NCBI GenBank assembly: GCA_030052745.1
Contig: JANBVO010000002.1
Span: 1,674,001 to 1,738,000 of the forward strand
Source of the DNA: Pleurostoma richardsiae
Taxonomy: Eukaryota > Ascomycota > Sordariomycetes > Calosphaeriales > Pleurostomataceae
Length of the DNA stretch: 64,000 nt
Direction: 5' to 3'
Of the stretch, positions 59,368-64,000 are shown one piece after another; the stretch's first letter is position 1, and each line of letters starts with the position of its first letter. The notes under the pieces are model-generated. The model was given only the letters and a program-made list of their open reading frames with translations. It had not been told where the DNA came from and made no database searches. Both the position numbers and the translations under genes were made by a program.

Positions 59368-61393
59368 TTAGATCTTGAACCTGAAGCCATGCGCCGCCGC
59401 CTCCCCAGGGGCCGCATTGATAGCGCCCTCGACGCGGATGCCCGCCTCGAGCTTCCTGTTGAGCCGCACCAGCATGAACCGCAGTAGCGTCGCCGCGCAG
59501 ATGGCAATGAACGCCGTGACACAGTTGACCGCGAAGGCGACCGTGTACTGCGGCCCGGCCGAGCTGGGGTACATGTAGCTCGCGTAGATGGAGCTGGTGT
59601 TGGACACGGCGTTGATGAAGGCCAGCGCGGCGGCGCGCTTGGCCGGTGGCCGCGGCATGGTGTTGCTGATCCAGGCGAGGGCCACGACGTAGCCGGTGTA
59701 GACGGAGGGCACCATGAGCATCATGCTCACGTAGCGGGGCGCGACGTGCGTAGTGGTGGCGCCGAGGATGAAGGCGGCGACCGCGACCCACAGGGGCAGG
59801 GTGATGTGCCAGTAGCGCTCGCCGGTGCGGTCGGCGTGCGCGGCGTTGAGGTAGGTGGTGATGACGGCCAGGACGTAGGGCGGCGAGGTGAGCAGCAGGG
59901 ACACGACGTTGCTGTACTCGAGGGTCTTGACCACGGTGGGGAAGAAGTTGGTCACGGAGCCGGAGGCCACGATGCAGAAGAGCATCACCATCTTTAGCGC
60001 GGCAAAGGAAAAAACATTAGCTCACTCTCCCTCTAAGTGTAATCGGGGGAAGATATCCCTGCCAGCTTTTTGCTGACAGGAGGTTGCTACTTACCAGAAC
60101 GTAGGTTTTGACGTCCGCAAATGCGAGCTTCGCGCCGTGCCAGAAGGTCTGGTGCTCGCTGTCAATCCAGTCGTCCTCGCCAATGTCCTCCTCCAGGCGC
60201 CAGGCGGCGAGGGTGCGCTCCTCCTCCGTGAGCCACGAGGTCGTCCGCGGGAAGTTGGGCAGAATGAAGAAGGCGGCGAACGCCACACCGATGGTTATAA
60301 CACCCTCGATTATGAAAAGCCACTTCCAGGCCCTGAGCCCTCGAGCACCATCCATGTTGCCCGTGACGCCTGCCGAGATCAACCCGGAGAAGGCCCCCGA
60401 TATCAGGGCACCACTGTAGAGAATGGAAGTGCGGAAGCCGAGCTCCTTGCGGGTATACCAACAGGAGAGGTAGTACAGGCCTGCAGCGGTTTGTCAATCA
60501 AAGTCCCTCCAGAGCTGCAGTATATGGGTGCTGTCAACTTACACCCAGGGAAGTACGCCGCCTCAATGAAGCCGAGGAAGAATCGCACCTAGACGATGTT
60601 ATAAGACATCCGCCAGCAATACAAGATGCCAAAAGGACAGTGACCAACCGCAATGAGACCACCATAAGACTTGCAACCCGCTGTGGCAGCAGATATCACG
60701 CCCCAGATTATCATCTGGGCATGTTAGTGTCAGTAACTGCTCGTTCGAGGCAAGGGGCTGCCTCAGCGAAGGGAAGAAACCTACGCATGTTGGGAGATAC
60801 AACGCAGGCTTTCCGATTTTATTAAGGAACAAGTTGGAAGGTATCTGCATCAATAGGTACCTATCCTGCGGGTCAACTTGGAAGAGGACTTCTCAGGGTG
60901 GTGATAGAGTGCTGGGAGATCATACCCGACGAAGAGGATGGACACTGATGTCTAGTAAAAAGGTCAGGGAGGGACAACGTGCAGTCCATGACAGGCAGAA
61001 TACTCACCTGGAACTGGATCGACGTCAAGTGCAGCTCTTCCTCCAAGCCCGCCAGCCGAGCCGCAGCGATGTTGTTACTGATTACATGCGTGTCAGTTCA
61101 AGCATCTTACCCGAGCGGAGCGTTGATACTCACCGATCAATATAGTTGAGGATATACATCAGGATGATGGCAGGCATGAGCCGGATATCAATCTTCCTCT
61201 TCAACTTCGTCTCCAACGCAGCTCGCTCTTCCGGTGTCAAGTTGGCAACGAACTCGGGAGGCTGCAGTCCCCGCGACTGCCCTTTAGCATCCTCCTCTGG
61301 TGGGATAGTCTTGTCGAGCCTGCCATCTTCAATGTCCCGCGCTGGAGAGTTCTCTATCTCCGAGACGTTCTCTTTGTCGTCTACTCCGGACAT
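59368..61393 (-). CDS. MFS carrier, allantoate/anion:cation symporter (Dal5) family
   Basis: Eight exons (61393-61134, 61077-61008, 60951-60926, 60860-60785, 60714-60649, 60588-60543, 60480-60095, 59991-59368) encode 517 residues. A hydrophilic N-terminus of about 70 residues precedes RLMPAIILMYILNYIDRNNI, the family's first membrane segment and its DRxN motif, split by intron 1. Further family marks are QIPSNLFLNKIGKP, RFFLGFIEAAYFPGCLYYLS, WYTRKELGFR, LRAWKWLFIIEG and FFILPNFPRT. Twelve membrane segments are expected. Dal5-type carriers take up allantoate, ureidosuccinate, nicotinate, vitamins or other organic anions; the substrate is open. Exon 3 is only 26 bases and exon 6 is 46. All joints restore conserved motifs, so the model is well supported although unusually split. 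Confidence 0.91.
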
Positions 61394-62366
61394 TGCGTAA
61401 GCATTGAATCTCCAGACTGGTCAATATAGTGCTGCTATCTATATCGAGATCGGCACGGTGATATCAAGTGTTAGCGGAACAGGTAGCACAGTCGGGGAGA
61501 GACGTCGTTGCCAGGAAGTGCAGAGACCGCGAGGAGGCTACTCGGCATACAAGGGGAGAAGCATGTTTTATTGCTACACTGATCACCGCTCCCCGCTCGA
61601 TAGGCAGTACCAGCCGTTGGCGATCCCTGGAATCACACGGCAAAAGCTGCCATGCTCCTGGGCGGCCCACCGTCCCCATGGGGACACGGTACGATGGTAT
61701 TGGCGGGGAAGTGGAGGCTGGAGCTTGGCATCCCCGACGCGGGAGCAGATCTCGGGGGTCTTTCATACGACGGAGATAACCAGACAGCCGCGGTATGATG
61801 CCAATAGACATGCAATCCGATCCTCTCTGTTCCCAAATCAACCCTGCTGGGCCATGCTCCTAGCGCTGCAGCATCGGCGGGAGTGACACGAGAGTGACGG
61901 CTGCAGAGGAGAGAATGCTGTCATTGGCTGCGGCTCAATCTTTCGCTTTCCGGTAAAAGCGAACAGGTGGTACGGAGGGCAGGGATCGATGCAGTGATGA
62001 GAGGGGGGGTGAGGAGAAGCTCGATGATCCCAAGCTTGGCCCTCAGAGGAAGGACCGAAAAGAAAAGGCCGATACGTTTCGTCGCCCAGCTGACCCTCAT
62101 CGCAAGCTGCTAAAGAGCACTTGCTATAAGTGGCTTTGCTAACGGCTGTCGATCTGCCGCCACAGACAACACAGGTTGGAGATTGGAGGTTAGAGAGTGC
62201 GGGGAAGCAATTGCCGATTGATGGGATCGCAAGAGAAGGGATAGGAAGCTGTTGTATTCAGCCATGATCTATACCTAGCATGTATCGCGATCTTTAAGTA
62301 CGACAGGCTCATACCAGCCTTTGCTGATTCTAGTACGGTTGGGGATCTAGTTGGGATGTTGTCTGA
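61394..62366. other. Intergenic region
   Basis: This holds the upstream region of the allantoate-type carrier and the 3' side of the AAA+ gene. A 160-codon plus-strand frame (61404-61886) has no recognisable domain and overlaps the promoter, so it is not called. Confidence 0.5.
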
Positions 62367-64000
62367 TTAGGTCTTCTTCCCCTTGGCTTTACGCATCGCC
62401 TTGAGAAGCTCCCCAATCTCGCTCAGGTCAATGCTGCTGCTGTCAGCGCGTTTCTTCGATGCCGTATCCGTCTCTGGGTTGGGCTTCCCCGTCCTCGACT
62501 CGAGTTTAGTGGTAGCGCCATGCTCATCTTCATCCCCATCGTCATCATCGTCATCCTCGCTTTCAGTGTCGTCCTCGCTGTCGTCATCGACCGACTCGTC
62601 CTGGTCTAAAAAGGCCACCCGTGATGCCCTCTTCCCGAAAGCCTTTGGCACTGGGTCAGTGAAGTGGTCATCCCGCCACTGATCCCGGATGGCAATCTCG
62701 TCATCCGCTCCCTGGAGGGTCCTCCTGAGGTACATGTCAAACTCCTTCGAGCCGAGCGCAACGACGTCGAACTGTGCTTTGCCGAGAACAGGCTTTGCCG
62801 TCGCGGACCCAGCCTCCGCGGCCTCGTGCTCCGCAAGCGCGATGGCCGTTTGGAAAGCATTCCGTATCTGCCTGTTCGGATATGATGAGTTAGAGACGGC
62901 TCAGCGGTATGCCAACAAGCGAATGGGTACTTTACCTCCCGTTCCATGTGCTGAAACCTTCCTTCTTCGCTTGACGGAAGTGCTGCTTCGCAAACCGTAG
63001 AATTTCCTTGTCCTTGATCTTGAACTGCGTAAGACCAACTCTGTCCTGTTCAGATCTAGTTCTCCTGATGAAAACCCTGTACAGTTCCAGGGTCGCCTCG
63101 AGGTCGAGCCGAGGATAATGCAAGCTGAGATGAATTCTAGATTTAAATGCCGGGTCGATTCCGCCGACTCGGTTCGTGGTCAGGAAGAGGATGCCAGCGT
63201 AGTATTCAAGACTGCGCAAGAAGACGCTGGTGACCGCGTTGCGCCTCAAGTCGCTCTTGTTACGCTTGGCGAGGAACACGTCCGCCTCGTCCAGGAGGAG
63301 CACGCAGCCCCACTTGTGGGCCAGGCGGAAGTTATGATAGAGGTTCCTTTCAACCTCAGTAGCTGTCTCACCAATATCTCCGCAGGTGATCGGGAAAAGG
63401 GGACGTTCCGTCTTGTCGGCGACACACTCCGCGGTCGACGTCTTGCCCACTCCTGTGCAAACTCGTCAGAACTAATAATGATATCTGTGGAAGCGCGACC
63501 TCAACACTAACCTGGCTCGCCGTGAAGCAGGATAATGAGCCCAGTGCCCTTTCCCTTTACCAAGTCAAGAGCGGCTCCAACTGTCTGGGTCCCTGCAGCG
63601 GGAGCTTTGCGTGCGCTTTCGTGGGTCTCGACCAGTGCTAGGATCGTCCGCTTGTGGCTGTCTGAAAACATGAGTTCATCAAAGTCGTTGTCAAACTGAA
63701 CTTCAGACAGATCGGACAGCCTCAGCGTAGCCCACTGCCGACTGCGCAGGACAAATCCATGAATCCAGTATGGCAGGAGGAGGATGTCGTCCTCCTTGAG
63801 CTCATCTGCACTGCGTGGACTGAATAAGCCCCCATAGTCTCGGCGAAACGGGGCGAAGCGCGAAGCATTCATGTCCAGGTCCTTGAAGATGTAGTCAGAG
63901 CCACAGCACCCTTCGTCATATACGTCATGCTCGCAGCTTGGGGGGATCTGCGTCTCGCGGGGGTCGTTTTCGGTGAGGTCTTCCTCCGTGATGCTCCTGG
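62367..64000 (-). CDS. AAA+ ATPase, 5' end beyond the window
   Basis: This is a partial gene entering at the right edge. Exons seen are beyond 64000 to 63512, 63452-62936 and 62871-62367. The visible N-terminal part (EHDVYDEGCCGSDYIFKDLD, then RDYGGLFSPRS and DDILLLPYWIHGFVLRSRQW) resembles the beta-rich DUF7025-type domain that precedes many filamentous-fungal AAA proteins. Core motifs are all present: Walker A HGEPGVGKTSTAE (split by an intron after GEPG), Walker B CVLLLDEADVF, sensor LTTNR, the arginine region DPAFKSRIHLSLHYP, and NGRQIRNAFQTAIALAE. The C-terminal 130 residues are low-complexity and acidic (DDDSEDDTESEDDDDDDGDE), ending in a basic tail KAMRKAKGKKT. Target and location are unknown. 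The total length and start cannot be stated. Confidence 0.92.

Noticed and set aside
1-64000. Search for LTR elements, reverse transcriptase, capsid-type genes, transposases and CRISPR arrays
   Set aside because: No signature motif, paired terminal repeat or spacer array was seen; the absence is by eye and cannot exclude strongly degraded copies.

Overview
The window is nuclear DNA from a filamentous ascomycete (Pezizomycotina, probably Sordariomycetes; the class is an inference). Genes have short introns of about 50-190 bases with GTRNGT donors, CTRAC/CTAAT branch sites and AG acceptors. Coding GC is high and genes are spaced one every 2-4 kb. The best matches by eye are fungal families: a Dia2/Pof3-type F-box protein, Rvs167, Rrp7, Nfs1 and the split fungal ATP-citrate lyase subunit. 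I see no virus-like element, intact transposon, CRISPR array, rRNA or convincing tRNA.

Layout. 1-4.36 kb has no supportable gene. 4.36-15.4 kb holds the Dia2/Pof3-like F-box/TPR protein (+), an afadin/alpha-actinin-binding (TinA-like) coiled-coil protein (-), an ADGF-type adenosine deaminase (+) and an NmrA/isoflavone-reductase-like protein (-). 15.4-20.1 kb is an eroded island: gene-poor DNA with small diverged repeats, an F-box-like scrap, a broken S8 protease gene (-) and, back to back with it, a broken gene for a modular cysteine-rich protein (+). 20.3-25.8 kb returns to housekeeping genes: a CsbD/Hmp1-like stress protein (-), mitochondrial cysteine desulfurase NFS1 (-) and the BAR-SH3 protein RVS167 (+), the last two divergent. 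27.4-29.5 kb is a second F-box protein (-).

31.5-35.1 kb pairs a MOSC/flavin/ferredoxin fusion enzyme (+) with a convergent MFS exporter (-). RRP7 (+), 5-oxoprolinase OXP1 (+), a GNAT acetyltransferase (-), a PXA-PX-nexin protein (-) and the PC4/SUB1 coactivator (+) follow up to 48.7 kb. 49.8-52.3 kb holds two neighbouring secreted proteins of unknown function (+). 52.5-61.4 kb holds an 8-exon amino-acid/choline-type permease (-), ATP-citrate lyase subunit 2 (+) and an 8-exon allantoate-type MFS carrier (-). The right edge cuts the 5' end of an AAA+ ATPase gene (-).

Functional themes. No biosynthetic cluster with a backbone enzyme is present. Several genes deal with nitrogen and sulfur salvage (adenosine deaminase, 5-oxoprolinase, permease, allantoate-type carrier, cysteine desulfurase). 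Two of them have paired GATA motifs upstream. Gene models below were spliced by hand, and each junction was checked for reading-frame continuity. The most unusual points are the MOSC-ferredoxin-reductase fusion, acl2 standing without its usual divergent partner acl1, a 26-base microexon in the allantoate-type carrier, and the decayed protease/cysteine-rich island.
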